Part shown: positions 54,889 through 64,000 of the stretch, piece after piece | Layout of the letters: each line of letters starts with the position of its first letter | Position numbering within the stretch: position 1 is the first letter of the stretch | Assembly (NCBI RefSeq): GCF_022647325.1 | Contig: NZ_CP071406.1 | Span: 1 to 64,000, forward strand | Reading direction: 5' to 3' | Length of the DNA: 64,000 nt | Origin: Pantoea deleyi | GTDB taxonomy: Bacteria; Pseudomonadota; Gammaproteobacteria; Enterobacterales; Enterobacteriaceae | Position numbers and translations under genes: made by a program | Notes under the pieces: generated by a model | The model's input: the letters and a program-made list of their open reading frames with translations, nothing else | Told to the model about the DNA's origin: nothing | Databases searched by the model: none

Positions 54889-56341
54889 GATCTTCTCCTG
54901 TGGCGGGTTGTTCATCAATGTCCTGTCGGGTCGGTTCAAACCGGACGACTAACAGGAAAATTATCGGGATCAGCGCAGCGAGCGAGACAATCCAGAACAT
55001 GTTGGTGCCGTATCGGGCCTGCAGAATCGGCAGGATAAACAGCGCCAGCGCACTGCCGATGCCCGAAAGGGAACGGCTGAAGCCGACGCCGGTCGCGCGG
55101 ATATGGGTCGGGTAGGAGAGCGCCGGATAGATCATCAGCTGGGCGCCGGGGCCGAAACCCTCAGCAAACAGCCAGAGCCCCAGCATCAGCACGGCGAACA
55201 CCACCCCAATCGTCGCCTGCGGATGACCAATCAGCGCCAGGGAGATCAGCGCGATAAACTGCAGCGCAAAGCCGGCGATCGCTACATGCCGTGAAGGAAA
55301 CTTCCAGGCCAGACGCATCCCCAGCAGCCCGCCGGTAAAGGCGAACAGGGCATTAAGTCCCAGCGATGCGGAGATGGTTTCGAAGACGCCCGCACCCAGA
55401 AACTGCGCCAGAATAGAGGGCAGAAAAAAGGCGATGGCCGTGTACTCAAAGGCGATACAGACGTTCATTACCGCGCTGACGAGGGTACGTTCCAGATAAG
55501 GCTTCTGAAACAGCACCTTAAAACTCACTCTGGGCGCGGCGCTGACCGGCTCTCTGGTCGCTGGCTGGGCTTCATGGGCGATGATGCCGTAGGAGTCGCG
55601 CAGAATGCGCACGGCACCGCTCAGATCGCCCTGATTTGCGGCCCAGAGCGGTGATTCATTCATGAACTTACTGCGCACCGCGATAATCAGCAGCGCCGGT
55701 ACGGCACCAAACAGCAGCGAGGCACGCCACAGCCAGTCGATATGCGCAGCAGGCAACAGGAAGTAGAGCGCAAAGATGATAAAGAAGCAGGCCGAAGACG
55801 CGGCGTACCACATCGGACACCAGGCGGCGAGACGCGACGCTTTGTTGCCTTTGCCGGAGAATTTCGAGAACTCAGCGAGATAGGCCATGGCGACCGGCAG
55901 GTCAATCCCTACCCCAACTCCCATCAGGAAACGCGCGCCAATCAGCACCCAGACGTTGGGCGCCAGGCCCGCCGCAATGGCCGAGACCACGAAGAACAGC
56001 ATGTCCGCCATAAACACCGAATAGCGACCATATCTGTCGGTCAGCCAGCCGCCGACCAGATTACCCACGATGGTTCCTATCATGATGGAGGAGGTCACCA
56101 GCCCGGTGAGAAGCGGGGTCAGCCCGAACGCCTTCACCACATCATCAATGCCATAAGAGAGCGTCGTGAGATCGTAGGCATCGAGAAATACGCCGCCCAG
56201 TGCCAGAAACACGATCCAGCGGGCGTAGCTGTTTTTCTCACTGTTACTGTTAATCAGCCGGGCCACATCACTGACCGAACGGACCGGTGTGGAATGGGGC
56301 GGCGGGGCGGTCAGGGTGTCGTCAATATTCAGTGTACTCAT
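54881..56341 (-). CDS. MFS transporter, metabolite:H+ symporter type
   Basis: A 486-residue 12-helix MFS protein of the sugar/metabolite porter group: GGVFLDAYDLTTLSYGID in helix 1, GGWLTDRYGRYSVFMAD (loop 2-3 motif) and GARFLMGVGVGIDLPVAMAY. An aspartate in the first helix is usual for organic-acid or aromatic importers. It is coupled to the downstream dehydrogenase-like gene, so it probably imports that enzyme's substrate. Confidence 0.88.
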   Translation of the reverse strand: MSTLNIDDTLTAPPPHSTPVRSVSDVARLINSNSEKNSYARWIVFLALGGVFLDAYDLTTLSYGIDDVVKAFGLTPLLTGLVTSSIMIGTIVGNLVGGWLTDRYGRYSVFMADMLFFVVSAIAAGLAPNVWVLIGARFLMGVGVGIDLPVAMAYLAEFSKFSGKGNKASRLAAWCPMWYAASSACFFIIFALYFLLPAAHIDWLWRASLLFGAVPALLIIAVRSKFMNESPLWAANQGDLSGAVRILRDSYGIIAHEAQPATREPVSAAPRVSFKVLFQKPYLERTLVSAVMNVCIAFEYTAIAFFLPSILAQFLGAGVFETISASLGLNALFAFTGGLLGMRLAWKFPSRHVAIAGFALQFIALISLALIGHPQATIGVVFAVLMLGLWLFAEGFGPGAQLMIYPALSYPTHIRATGVGFSRSLSGIGSALALFILPILQARYGTNMFWIVSLAALIPIIFLLVVRFEPTRQDIDEQPATGEDHV

Positions 56342-56474
56342 CGTATCCTCGTTATTATTTCAGCAGGTCACGAGGCTGTTATAAGTTCAGTCTGCCGGGT
56401 AAACAACCAACAATTCCGGATAAGGATTATATTAAAATCAATAAGTTAAACCCTTTTTTCAGGCACGGGAAAGG

Positions 56475-56500
56475 CCGGATAAATCGCCTGATTTATCCGG
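56475..56500. terminator. Hairpin between the second NtaA-type gene and the MFS gene
   Basis: CCGGATAAATC and GATTTATCCGG are perfect 11-bp arms around GCCT. On the minus strand it follows the NtaA-type gene, but only CCTTTCCC comes after the stem, so it may be a weak terminator or an operator for the MFS gene. A TATAAT-like -10 (minus strand, near 56430) lies between the hairpin and the MFS start. Confidence 0.5.
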
Positions 56501-56573
56501 TTCAGCTCTGCGGCTGTCTGATTTTTTCCTGCCCGAAACGACGCGGACAAAGGGCTGACGTCTCCTGTTATCG

Positions 56574-57980
56574 TCAGACCTTTTCGCTTTCTGCCTGCTG
56601 TTTCACGTCTGATGTGCGGCGATATCCGGCTCCCGGATGCGGCGAGGTCAGTCGTGGCCCCTGTCCGAACAGTTTTTCACGCAGCGTGCCCGCCTGATAA
56701 GCCTGCTTGTAGACGCCGCGCTTTTGCAGTTCCGGCACCAGCAGTTCCACCACGTCGGTAAAGGTTTCATGCGTCACCGCGTAAGCAAGGTTGAAGCCAT
56801 CCACATCGGTTTCCTCAACCCAGCTCTGCAGCTCATCCGCCACGGTTTCGGCACTGCCCACCAGCAGCGGTCCAAATCCGCCAATGCCGACCCAGTCTGC
56901 CAGCCCCTGAACCGTCCACTGACGGTTGGGATCGGCGGTGGAAAACGTCTCAACCGCTGACTGAATTGCATTGGTGTGCAGATGCTTAAGAACCTGATCT
57001 GGCTGATACTGACCAAAGTCGATACCGGTCCAGCCGGAGATCAGCGCCAGCGCCCCTTCGTAGCTGACATAATCTTTGTACTCCTGCCATCGGGCCTGAG
57101 CCGCCAGGTCCGTCTCGCCCACAATCACGGTCTGCAGATTAAAGATCAGGATGGATCGCGGGTCGCGTCCCGCCTCTGCGGTCCGCTGCCGAATATCCGC
57201 CACCGTTTTTTTCAGCAGCACTTTCGACGGCGCTGCAACGAACACGCACTCCGCATGCGCCGCCGCAAACGCCTTGCCACGGCTGGACGCGCCCGCCTGG
57301 TAGAGCACTGGCGTGCGCTGCGGTGACGGCTCGCACAGGTGAATACCCGGCACCTGAAAGAAGGTGCCCTGATGATTAATCGGATGAATTTTATCGGGAT
57401 CGCTGAAAATACGACGTTCGCGGTCACGCAATATCGCGCCCTCTTCCCAGCTGCCTTCCAGCAGCTTGTAGACAACCTGAAGATATTCATCTGCATAGTC
57501 GTAGCGAGCGTCGTGATCGGTCTGAGCCTGATGACCGATATTCCGCGCGCCACTTTCCAGATAAGAGGTCACGATATTCCAGCCGACCCGGCCTTTGGTC
57601 AGATGATCGAGGGTAGAGAGACGGCGCGCAAAGGGATAGGGGTGTTCGAAGGACAGCGAAGCAGTCAGACCAAAACCCAGATGTTCCGTGACCAACGCCA
57701 TCGGCGTAATCAGCGCAAGGGGGTCGTTAACCGGTACCTGCGTGGCCTGACGGATAGCCGCCTGATTATTGCCGTTGTACACATCATAGACACCCAGCAC
57801 GTCGGCAATAAACAGCCCGTCAAATTTACCGCGCTCCAGCAGACGCGCTAAGTCGGTCCAGTAGGTCAGATCCTTGTACTGCCATGAACGATCGCGCGGA
57901 TGCGCCCACAGGCCGGGAGACTGGTGACCGACGCAGTTCATATCAAAAGCATTCAGACGAATTTCACGTTTCGATGACAT
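56574..57980 (-). CDS. NtaA/SnaA/SoxA-type FMN-dependent monooxygenase 2
   Basis: A 468-residue paralogue of the enzyme at 49701: AFDMNCVGHQSPGLWAHPRD, GLFIADVLGVYDVY, PFARRLSTLDHLTKGRVGWN and IVTSYLESGARNIG. It needs reduced flavin. It lies downstream of the FAD-oxidoreductase and ssuD genes in the same direction (69-bp gap), probably one operon. Confidence 0.9.
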   Translation of the reverse strand: MSSKREIRLNAFDMNCVGHQSPGLWAHPRDRSWQYKDLTYWTDLARLLERGKFDGLFIADVLGVYDVYNGNNQAAIRQATQVPVNDPLALITPMALVTEHLGFGLTASLSFEHPYPFARRLSTLDHLTKGRVGWNIVTSYLESGARNIGHQAQTDHDARYDYADEYLQVVYKLLEGSWEEGAILRDRERRIFSDPDKIHPINHQGTFFQVPGIHLCEPSPQRTPVLYQAGASSRGKAFAAAHAECVFVAAPSKVLLKKTVADIRQRTAEAGRDPRSILIFNLQTVIVGETDLAAQARWQEYKDYVSYEGALALISGWTGIDFGQYQPDQVLKHLHTNAIQSAVETFSTADPNRQWTVQGLADWVGIGGFGPLLVGSAETVADELQSWVEETDVDGFNLAYAVTHETFTDVVELLVPELQKRGVYKQAYQAGTLREKLFGQGPRLTSPHPGAGYRRTSDVKQQAESEKV

Positions 57981-58049
57981 AGCGACTCCTGAGCGGATGC
58001 GGCATCACGCTGCCGCCCACTTTTTCAGATTAATATTGTGAGAAGGGGA

Positions 58050-59462
58050 TCAGTGCGTCAGGGAGCCGGGACATCGCTCGCTGAGGGGGGAGGGTGTGGC
58101 GCTGAGCACCATGCGGGCGACGGACTCAGCATGCTCGGCCACCTGCGGCAGTCCCATCAGCTCGCCAAAGCGCCCCCGCGCGGCGGGCCCGGCCACATAG
58201 AGCCAGGGGCTGGCTTCACCCTGTGCATTCACGGCCTGCGACAGGGCGTTTACCTGAATGCCCAGCGCCAGCGCATCGGGCTGGATCACGCCGTCACCCT
58301 GCAACTGACTCAGCAGCGGGTTACTGTCCAGCAGCGCGTTGTGCGCCGGCCCGGTAGTCACAATCACCTTATCCACCTCGCAAATCTCCTGATCTGCCCC
58401 CCGCAGGCGCAGCGTCAGCCGCAGCGCGTCACCGGCCGGTTCAGCCGCAATCAGACGGGCGGCGCGTAGCGAGAGCTGACCGCTGGCCTGCAGTTGCGAC
58501 AGAACCTGGCTGACCTGTGGCGCGATGCGATAGCGGTGAACATCCCACCAGGGACGAAGATGCTGCAGAAACCGCTGCTGTTCCTGCAGTGGCAGACTCT
58601 GCCAGATACGCTGACCGTTGCGGCGGATATCATCCAGCACCAGCTGCCACGGCAGACTCATCGCGGCCGCCTGTTTCAGCTCCTGGCGCACCCGATGTAA
58701 CCAGCCGCGCGCGCTGGCGGGTTGCGGCTGACTGTAATCCAGGGTGTAGGGCGCCTCGCTGCCACTCAGATTGGCGCGCGGCAACAGTCCGCGACGGGAG
58801 AAAACGGTGATGTGTCCCCGATGCTGCTGACGATGCAGCGAGGCGACCACATCGGACATCGTCAGTCCCGAGCCGATAATCGCGATCCGGTTCTCTGGCG
58901 CAATCTGCGTCAGCGCGTTGCGCTGCCAGGGATCAGCAATCACGCCGGGATGCGCCTGTAACGGCTTCAGCAGCGCAGGCAGCGCGGGCGGGGGATGGCT
59001 GATGGCCAGCACCACCTGATCCGCCCGAATCTGCTCTCCCCGGGCGGTGGTCACGATCCCCTCCCGCAGCGACACGGCGCTGTCCTGCAGGTGTCTCAGC
59101 GTCACCGCAGAGTGTTTCTGCTGATGGATAAACTGCGCGTTCACCCAGCGACCAAACTCACCGCGCTGCGGATAGACGTTGCCGTCATGCCACAACGCGT
59201 CCGGATCGTTCAGATAACCGGGCGAGGCCCGGTAGTCACGATCAAACCGGCCCTCTTCATCGCCCGCAAGCTGCATCCGGGAAGCCGGAACATTGATACG
59301 GTGCGCCGGATCGCGGGTACCGTAGGCCACGCCCTGTGCCAGCCCGTCACGCGGTTCAACCACCGTCACGCTCAGGCCCGGCTTGCCCTGTCTGGCAAGA
59401 TGGATCGCCAGCGCAGTGCCGGTGAAGCCTCCGCCGATAATGACAATCTGCTGTTGCGACAT
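58050..59462 (-). CDS. FAD/NAD(P)-binding oxidoreductase
   Basis: A 470-residue protein with an N-terminal Rossmann motif (IVIIGGGFTGTALAIHLARQ) and a second nucleotide site (IAIIGSGLTMSDVVASL at about 190), as in the NAD_binding_9/lysine-N-monooxygenase-like group. A YGTRDPAHRINVPASRM stretch is typical. In this operon it could supply reducing power or oxidise a sulfur substrate; neither is shown. The start at 59462 has AGAAGG upstream; a longer frame to 59528 is not supported. Confidence 0.83.
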   Translation of the reverse strand: MSQQQIVIIGGGFTGTALAIHLARQGKPGLSVTVVEPRDGLAQGVAYGTRDPAHRINVPASRMQLAGDEEGRFDRDYRASPGYLNDPDALWHDGNVYPQRGEFGRWVNAQFIHQQKHSAVTLRHLQDSAVSLREGIVTTARGEQIRADQVVLAISHPPPALPALLKPLQAHPGVIADPWQRNALTQIAPENRIAIIGSGLTMSDVVASLHRQQHRGHITVFSRRGLLPRANLSGSEAPYTLDYSQPQPASARGWLHRVRQELKQAAAMSLPWQLVLDDIRRNGQRIWQSLPLQEQQRFLQHLRPWWDVHRYRIAPQVSQVLSQLQASGQLSLRAARLIAAEPAGDALRLTLRLRGADQEICEVDKVIVTTGPAHNALLDSNPLLSQLQGDGVIQPDALALGIQVNALSQAVNAQGEASPWLYVAGPAARGRFGELMGLPQVAEHAESVARMVLSATPSPLSERCPGSLTH

Positions 59463-59490
59463 AAGCGAGCCTTCTCTTCTGTTGACGGGG

Positions 59491-60645
59491 TTAACCCGGA
59501 CGGCGGTCGCCGCCAATGGTTTCACCAAACGGGCCGGTATTCACGCTGCGCTGTTTCTTTTCGGCGTTGGACGCCAGGGGTAACAGCGGCATCACCAGCT
59601 CGGCAAAGCGGTGCGCCTCTTCGAGATGCGGATAACCGGAGAAGATAAAGTTCTCGATCCCCAGCGCCTGATATTCACGAATGCGGTCGGCGACCTGCTG
59701 CGGGCTGCCCACCAGCGCGGTGCCTGCACCGCCCCGTACCAGCCCCACGCCTGCCCACAGATTAGGGCCGATGCGCAGGCTCTCGCGTGAGCCCTGATGC
59801 AGCGCGCTCATCCGCGCCTGTCCGGCCGAATCCATGCGGGCAAAGATTTTCTGGGCCGCCGCGATGGTCTCTTCATCGAGATGAGAGATCAGCCGGTCGG
59901 CCGCCGCCCAGGCTTCCTCTTCGGTTTCACGCACGATGACATGCAGGCGAATGCCGTAAGAGAGCGTGCGGCCTTTCTCCTCCGCCCGCTGACGGACGAC
60001 CGCCAGCTTCTCCGCCACCTGCGCCACCGGTTCGCCCCATGTCAGATAGGTATCGATCTGACTGGCCGCCACGTCAATAGCCGCCTCCGAGGATCCGCCA
60101 AAATAGAGCGGCGGGCCATCTTCCTGCACCGGCGGGAAGAGGATTTCGGCGCCTTCGACGCGGATATGATCGCCGGTAAAATCGACCTTTTCACCTTTGA
60201 GCAGACGCGAGTAGACCTCAAGAAACTCCTGCGTAACCTGATAACGTTCAGCATGGCTCAGAAAGATCCCGTCGCCTTTGTTCTCGACCGGATCGCCTCC
60301 GGTTACCACGTTTATCAGCAGCCGCCCGCCGGAGAGACGGTCCAGCGTGGCGGCCATGCGCGCGGCCAGGCTGGGTGGCTGCAGGCCCGGACGCACGGCC
60401 ACTAAATAGCGCAGCGTTTTGGTGATCGGGGCCAGCGCCGACGCCACCAGCCATGAATCTTCGCAGCTCTTCCCGGTCGGGATTAACACACCATAAAAGC
60501 CCAGATTATCTGCCGCCAGCGCAACCTGCTGTAAGTAGGGTAAATCGACCGCTCTGCCACCCTCCGTCGTGCCCAGATAGCGCCCGTCGCCGTGGGTCGG
60601 CAGAAACCAGAAGAGGTTGAGGTTTTCCTGTGTCGTATGGCTCAT
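59491..60645 (-). CDS. ssuD: Alkanesulfonate monooxygenase SsuD
   Basis: A 384-residue FMNH2-dependent monooxygenase that releases sulfite from alkanesulfonates. It matches SsuD throughout: [62 protein letters not shown] and [15 protein letters not shown]. It is first in the minus-strand operon behind a sigma54-type promoter. SsuE, its flavin reductase partner, is not in the window. Confidence 0.95.
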   Translation of the reverse strand: MSHTTQENLNLFWFLPTHGDGRYLGTTEGGRAVDLPYLQQVALAADNLGFYGVLIPTGKSCEDSWLVASALAPITKTLRYLVAVRPGLQPPSLAARMAATLDRLSGGRLLINVVTGGDPVENKGDGIFLSHAERYQVTQEFLEVYSRLLKGEKVDFTGDHIRVEGAEILFPPVQEDGPPLYFGGSSEAAIDVAASQIDTYLTWGEPVAQVAEKLAVVRQRAEEKGRTLSYGIRLHVIVRETEEEAWAAADRLISHLDEETIAAAQKIFARMDSAGQARMSALHQGSRESLRIGPNLWAGVGLVRGGAGTALVGSPQQVADRIREYQALGIENFIFSGYPHLEEAHRFAELVMPLLPLASNAEKKQRSVNTGPFGETIGGDRRPG

Positions 60646-60714
60646 TAGCAGATTCCTTTATAACGATATTTGAATTTATCACATAGGGCTAATCCCTTTG
60701 GTTATATAGCTCTT

Positions 60715-60730
60715 AGCAGCAATCGTGCCA
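60715..60730 (-). promoter_or_regulatory. Sigma54 (-24/-12) promoter of ssuD
   Basis: On the minus strand TGGCAC-GATTG-CTGCT matches TGGCAC-N5-TTGCW with one mismatch, with the invariant GG and GC ten bases apart. It lies about 70 bp upstream of the ssuD start. It is consistent with control by the sigma54 activator encoded divergently. Confidence 0.75.
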
Positions 60731-60791
60731 GCGCTCATACCGGGATCTTTTCTTTTTAATCAAATGGATAGCACGGCTGACGTTTTCCCGG

Positions 60792-60813
60792 CGCTGTTGC
60801 ATTTGCAACAGCG
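60792..60813. promoter_or_regulatory. Activator-binding palindrome 1 (UAS)
   Basis: CGCTGTTGCA and TGCAACAGCG are perfect 10-bp arms around TT. The site is about 60-80 bp upstream of the -24 element, the usual place for a sigma54-activator site. Confidence 0.75.
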
Positions 60814-60823
60814 GCAGCCGCAC

Positions 60824-60843
60824 GCTGCTGCATTCGCAACAAT
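60824..60843. promoter_or_regulatory. Activator-binding palindrome 2 (UAS)
   Basis: GCTGCTGCATTCGCAACAAT matches 16 of 20 bases of the first palindrome (60793-60812). It starts 31 bp from it, about three helical turns, so both sites face the same side. Confidence 0.7.
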
Positions 60844-60920
60844 CCGACGCGCTGAGCCTCTCGTTTCCGGGATGACCGCGCGGTATGGTCTCTATTCCCC
60901 CGTTAAGCCGGTAAAACGAG

Positions 60921-62810
60921 ATGCAGATTGCTACCCCAGAGTTGATCGACCCCGCCTCAAAGGCGTTTCAGAGTGTGCTGGATCAGCTCGCGCCAACGGA
61001 TGCGACCGTATTAATTATTGGCGAAACCGGAACGGGTAAAGAGGTCATGGCGCGTTATCTGCATCACCACAGCGCGCGCAGCGACAAGCCCTTTCTGGCC
61101 GTCAACTGCGGCGCACTCACCGAAAGTCTGGCGGAGTCCGAACTCTTTGGTCATGAGAAAGGGGCGTTCACCGGCGCGCAGGATCGCCATCGCGGCTGGT
61201 TTGAAGCCGCCGAGGGCGGCACGCTGTTACTGGATGAGGTAGGAGAACTGAGTCTGCCGCTGCAGATAAAACTGCTGCGTGTGCTGCAGGAGCGTGAAAT
61301 CACCCGCGTCGGTTCCTCCCGAGCGATTAAAGTCAATGTGCGGGTGATCGCGGCCACCAATCGCGATCTGGCCGCCGCCATCCGTGAGCGGCGTTTCCGT
61401 GAGGATCTCTATTACCGACTCAATGTGGCGAGCGTCACGCTGCCGCCGCTGCGCCAGCGCTGCGAAGACATACCAGTGCTCGCGCACCATTTTCTGCAGC
61501 TTTATGCGCGCCGGCTTGGCCGCCCTCAGCTCCGGCTCAGCGACGAGGCGCTGGCCACGCTGATGGCCTACAGCTGGCCGGGCAACATCCGGGAACTGGA
61601 GAACACGCTGCACAACGCCGTGCTGCTCAGTCAGAGCGCGCTGGTGACTGAGCAGCAGCTCCGGCTGAGTCCGCTGGCAGGGCAGGAGATGCCGCCGGGC
61701 GAAGAGGCGCTGGATCAGTTTCTGAAACAGCAGATGCAGCAAGGCGAGACGCCGCTCTATCCGCGGATGATCGCCGCGCTGGTCAGAAATGCGCTGGAAC
61801 TGACCCAGGGCAATCAGCTTCAGGCTGCGGCGCTGCTTGGCATCAGCCGTCATACGCTGCGGACGCACCTCGGGCATCTCGGGATCATCAGGCCACGCCG
61901 CAGTCAGCCGCCTGCGCGCAGCGCTTCCCCCTTTCAGCCCGCCGCAAAAGAGCGCGAGCTGCGCATCGGCTATCAGAAGTTCGGCAATCTGGGGATCCTG
62001 AAAGCCCGTCAGTCGCTGGAACAGCAGCTGGCCCATCGCGGCGTCAGCGTCTTGTGGAGTGAGTTTCCCGCTGGCCCGCAGCTGCTGCATGCGCTCAGCA
62101 ATAAGGAGATCGATTTTGGCACCACCGGGGAAGTACCGCCGCTGTTTGCGCAGGCCGACCAGAGCCCGATGCTGTATGTCGCCTGGGAACCCGCAGCGCC
62201 GCAGAGCGTCGCGCTGGTGGTGCCAGACAGCAGTCCGATTCATCACGTCAGCGAACTCAGAGGAAAACGCATCGCCGTGAACCGGGGATCCAACGTTCAC
62301 TACCTGTTGTTACAGATTCTGGATGAGGCGGGATTAGCCCTGGATGAGGTGCGCATCCTCTACGCGCCCCCTAAATATCCGTTCACGCCCAGCGATCTTA
62401 ACGCCGTGGATGCCTGGATGATGTGGGATCCGCTGCTCAGCGATGCAGAGAACAGCGGGCAGTTCAGGGTGATCGCTGACGGCAGTGGCCGGGTCAGCAA
62501 CCATCAGTTCTACCTTGCTGAACGCGGGTTCGCCGCGCAGGCCGGGGATCTGATAACGGTTCTGCTGACCGCGCTGGAGCAGACCGGCCGCTACATTGAT
62601 GCGCACCGCGCAGAAGCGGCGGGCCTGCTCTCCACTGAACTGGGCATCCCGACGAGCGCGTTGCTGCACGCCCTGGCGCGCCGCAGTCACCAGACGCAGC
62701 GAATGAACTTAGCCATCATCCGGGAGCAGCAGATGATCGCTGATCGCTTCTATGCGCTGGGGCTGCTTAATCGCGCAATTCGGGTCCGCGAGTCCGTCTG
62801 GCATCCATAG
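60921..62810 (+). CDS. Sigma54 activator fused to an SsuA-like binding domain
   Basis: A 629-residue protein with an unusual order. An AAA+ sigma54-interaction domain fills residues 5-240 (Walker A GETGTGKE at 34-41, the sigma54 loop GAFTGA at 81-86, Walker B LLLDEV at 102-107). A Fis-type HTH follows at about 284-322 ([20 protein letters not shown]). From about 345 to the end is a domain homologous to SsuA ([57 protein letters not shown]), with no signal peptide. There is no N-terminal sensor, so the binding domain probably senses a sulfonate or related compound in the cytosol. It is divergent from ssuD and followed by a real ssuA. Confidence 0.92.
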   Translation: MQIATPELIDPASKAFQSVLDQLAPTDATVLIIGETGTGKEVMARYLHHHSARSDKPFLAVNCGALTESLAESELFGHEKGAFTGAQDRHRGWFEAAEGGTLLLDEVGELSLPLQIKLLRVLQEREITRVGSSRAIKVNVRVIAATNRDLAAAIRERRFREDLYYRLNVASVTLPPLRQRCEDIPVLAHHFLQLYARRLGRPQLRLSDEALATLMAYSWPGNIRELENTLHNAVLLSQSALVTEQQLRLSPLAGQEMPPGEEALDQFLKQQMQQGETPLYPRMIAALVRNALELTQGNQLQAAALLGISRHTLRTHLGHLGIIRPRRSQPPARSASPFQPAAKERELRIGYQKFGNLGILKARQSLEQQLAHRGVSVLWSEFPAGPQLLHALSNKEIDFGTTGEVPPLFAQADQSPMLYVAWEPAAPQSVALVVPDSSPIHHVSELRGKRIAVNRGSNVHYLLLQILDEAGLALDEVRILYAPPKYPFTPSDLNAVDAWMMWDPLLSDAENSGQFRVIADGSGRVSNHQFYLAERGFAAQAGDLITVLLTALEQTGRYIDAHRAEAAGLLSTELGIPTSALLHALARRSHQTQRMNLAIIREQQMIADRFYALGLLNRAIRVRESVWHP

Positions 62811-62904
62811 CGTTTTTTCAGATAAGCATCGAACTTTTCATCGCTAAGCACCTGAACGTGCGTTTGTTATGTTGCGCTGACTACAACAGACTCAGGAATG
62901 AGAA

Positions 62905-63852
62905 ATGAAAAAAGTTCTACTCAGCGCACTGATTATTGCCGCCCAGGCGGGCTTTGCATTCAACATCCAGGCAGCCGATAAGCCCGATACGGTAAATATC
63001 GGTTTTCAGAAAGCAAATATCTTCGCGCTGCTTAAATATCGCGGCACGCTGGATGAGGAGTTCAGAAAGCAGGGGATCGCGGTTCACTGGATTGAGTTTC
63101 CGGCCGGACCGCAGATGCTGGAAGGTCTGAATATCGGCAGTATCGATCTCGCGGCCACCGGCGATGCCCCGCCTACGTTTGCTCAGGCGGCGCAGGCCGA
63201 TCTGGTTTATCTGGCGCACTCCCCAGCTAACCCGAAAACCGAAGCGATCGTTGTTCCGGCCGACTCACCTGTGAAAAGTGTGGCGGACCTTAAGGGTAAG
63301 CGCGTGGCGCTGAATAAAGGGTCTGACGTTAACTATCTGCTGGTTACGGCGCTGGAGAAGGCAGGGCTGACCTACAAAGATATAACGCCGGTCTATCTGC
63401 CGCCCGCCGATGCGCGAGCGGCCTTCCAGCGCGGCGCGGTCGATGCATGGGTTATCTGGGACCCTTACTACGCGGAAGTTGAAACCAATGCTCACGCCCG
63501 GTTAATCAGCAACGCCGAAGGGCTGGTGCCGCACTACACCTTCTATCTGGCCAGCCGCAAGTTTGCGGAGCGTTATCCGGCAATCGCCAGCAAGGTGGTG
63601 GATGAGCTGGGCACGCTCAGCACCTGGGCCAATCAGCATCAGGATGAGGCGGCAAAAATCATGTCTGCCTCGACAGGTCTGCCGCAGCCCATCTGGCAGC
63701 GCGCGCTGGCGAGGATGCCTTTTGGCGCAGAGCGTATGACGCCTGACGTCTTCACGCAGCAGCAGGCCCTGGCGGATACCTTTACCCGGATTGGTCTGCT
63801 GCCGGTGAAGGTGGATATCCGCAGCGCGACCTGGTCGCAGGATAAGAAATAG
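62905..63852 (+). CDS. ssuA: Aliphatic sulfonate binding protein SsuA
   Basis: A 315-residue periplasmic binding protein: signal peptide (about 1-24, ending NIQA-AD), then VNIGFQKANIFALLKYRGTL, WIEFPAGPQMLEGLN, AATGDAPPTFAQAA, KGKRVALNKGSDVNYLL and VDAWVIWDPYYAEVE. It is the free, exported relative of the C-terminal domain of the activator encoded 94 bp upstream. AGGAATGAG precedes the ATG. The permease and ATPase (ssuC, ssuB) do not follow in the last 148 bp. Confidence 0.93.
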   Translation: MKKVLLSALIIAAQAGFAFNIQAADKPDTVNIGFQKANIFALLKYRGTLDEEFRKQGIAVHWIEFPAGPQMLEGLNIGSIDLAATGDAPPTFAQAAQADLVYLAHSPANPKTEAIVVPADSPVKSVADLKGKRVALNKGSDVNYLLVTALEKAGLTYKDITPVYLPPADARAAFQRGAVDAWVIWDPYYAEVETNAHARLISNAEGLVPHYTFYLASRKFAERYPAIASKVVDELGTLSTWANQHQDEAAKIMSASTGLPQPIWQRALARMPFGAERMTPDVFTQQQALADTFTRIGLLPVKVDIRSATWSQDKK

Positions 63853-64000
63853 GGCGGTCGGGCTTCCGTTAGCCATTCAACCTGATGTGCTGGCGGAAAG
63901 GTGAGCCGACGGGCCTGATGCTGCTGAATGCGGTTAAGGAGGGTAATGCCATCAGGGATGATGACCGGCTCGCTCTGCTTCAGTGGTGGTAGCTCATCGC
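63853..64000. other. Window end, no complete gene
   Basis: The last 148 bp hold no recognised gene. AAGGAGG at 63936-63942 is followed closely by ATG 63946 and an open frame that runs off the end (MPSGMMTGSLCFSGG); the spacing is short and the peptide unconvincing. Confidence 0.4.

Noticed and set aside
63853..64000. Start of an ssuC or transposase gene at the window end
   Set aside because: No recognisable motif in the short frames, and the ribosome-site spacing is wrong.

Overview
The window looks like the start of a circular plasmid from an Erwiniaceae-type enterobacterium, most likely Pantoea. Base 1 is the start codon of a RepFIB-type initiator gene, followed directly by an iteron origin. 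Many products match enterobacterial families closely (YdeP, YajD, Ahr, CsbD/YjbJ, YfaZ, H-NS, FeoAB, SsuD). The genus is an inference from overall gene content. No tRNA, rRNA, CRISPR array or intact insertion sequence was seen.

Layout. (1) 1-2.3 kb: repA and about a dozen iterons. (2) 2.3-16.5 kb: a signalling block. It holds two BLUF-EAL blue-light proteins (one with a wrecked EAL active site), a GAF-GGDEF-EAL protein, a MerR/BluR-like regulator, a small heat-shock protein behind a sigma32 promoter and a fourU-type RNA thermometer, an SOS-box gene of unknown function, and two membrane chemoreceptors, the first behind a sigma28 promoter. (3) 16.5-27.3 kb: metabolic and stress genes (MBL-fold hydrolase, metallophosphoesterase, YdeP-type molybdoenzyme, cupin, YajD, hydrolase, NepI-like exporter with a divergent LysR regulator, KGG stress protein). 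(4) 27.3-34 kb: a cytosolic FIST-domain chemoreceptor with its own sigma28 promoter, aldehyde reductase Ahr, and two H-NS paralogues flanking a Cache-GGDEF diguanylate cyclase. (5) 34.8-44.1 kb: an island of small envelope proteins. Two paralogous lipoprotein pairs sit at either end, and between them are a candidate class II microcin with a small immunity-like protein, a structured non-coding region, and feoAB. (6) 44.7-46 kb: a Cre-family tyrosine recombinase with a loxP-like 34-bp site upstream of it, arranged as in phage P1, probably for dimer resolution. (7) 47.3-63.9 kb: an organosulfur-scavenging region. A plus-strand operon (two SfnB-like dehydrogenases, an NtaA-type monooxygenase, a MetQNI-like ABC transporter) faces minus-strand genes (SfnB-like dehydrogenase, MFS transporter, second NtaA-type enzyme, FAD oxidoreductase, SsuD). 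Last comes a divergent sigma54 activator fused to an SsuA-like binding domain, then a normal exported SsuA.

How the parts may work together. The first half suggests light, heat, DNA-damage and chemical sensing tied to c-di-GMP and chemotaxis, with plasmid receptors wired into the host flagellar regulon through sigma28 promoters. The last 17 kb is a sulfur-starvation module. Its regulator seems to carry an internal copy of the sulfonate-binding protein as sensor. Paired palindromes and a -24/-12 promoter lie upstream of ssuD in the arrangement expected for such an activator.

Most interesting points: the AAA+/Fis-HTH/SsuA fusion with its matching regulatory DNA; the microcin-immunity pair; the Cre plus lox-like pair; and the sigma32 plus fourU control of hsp20. 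All calls are from reading the sequence; no database search was run.
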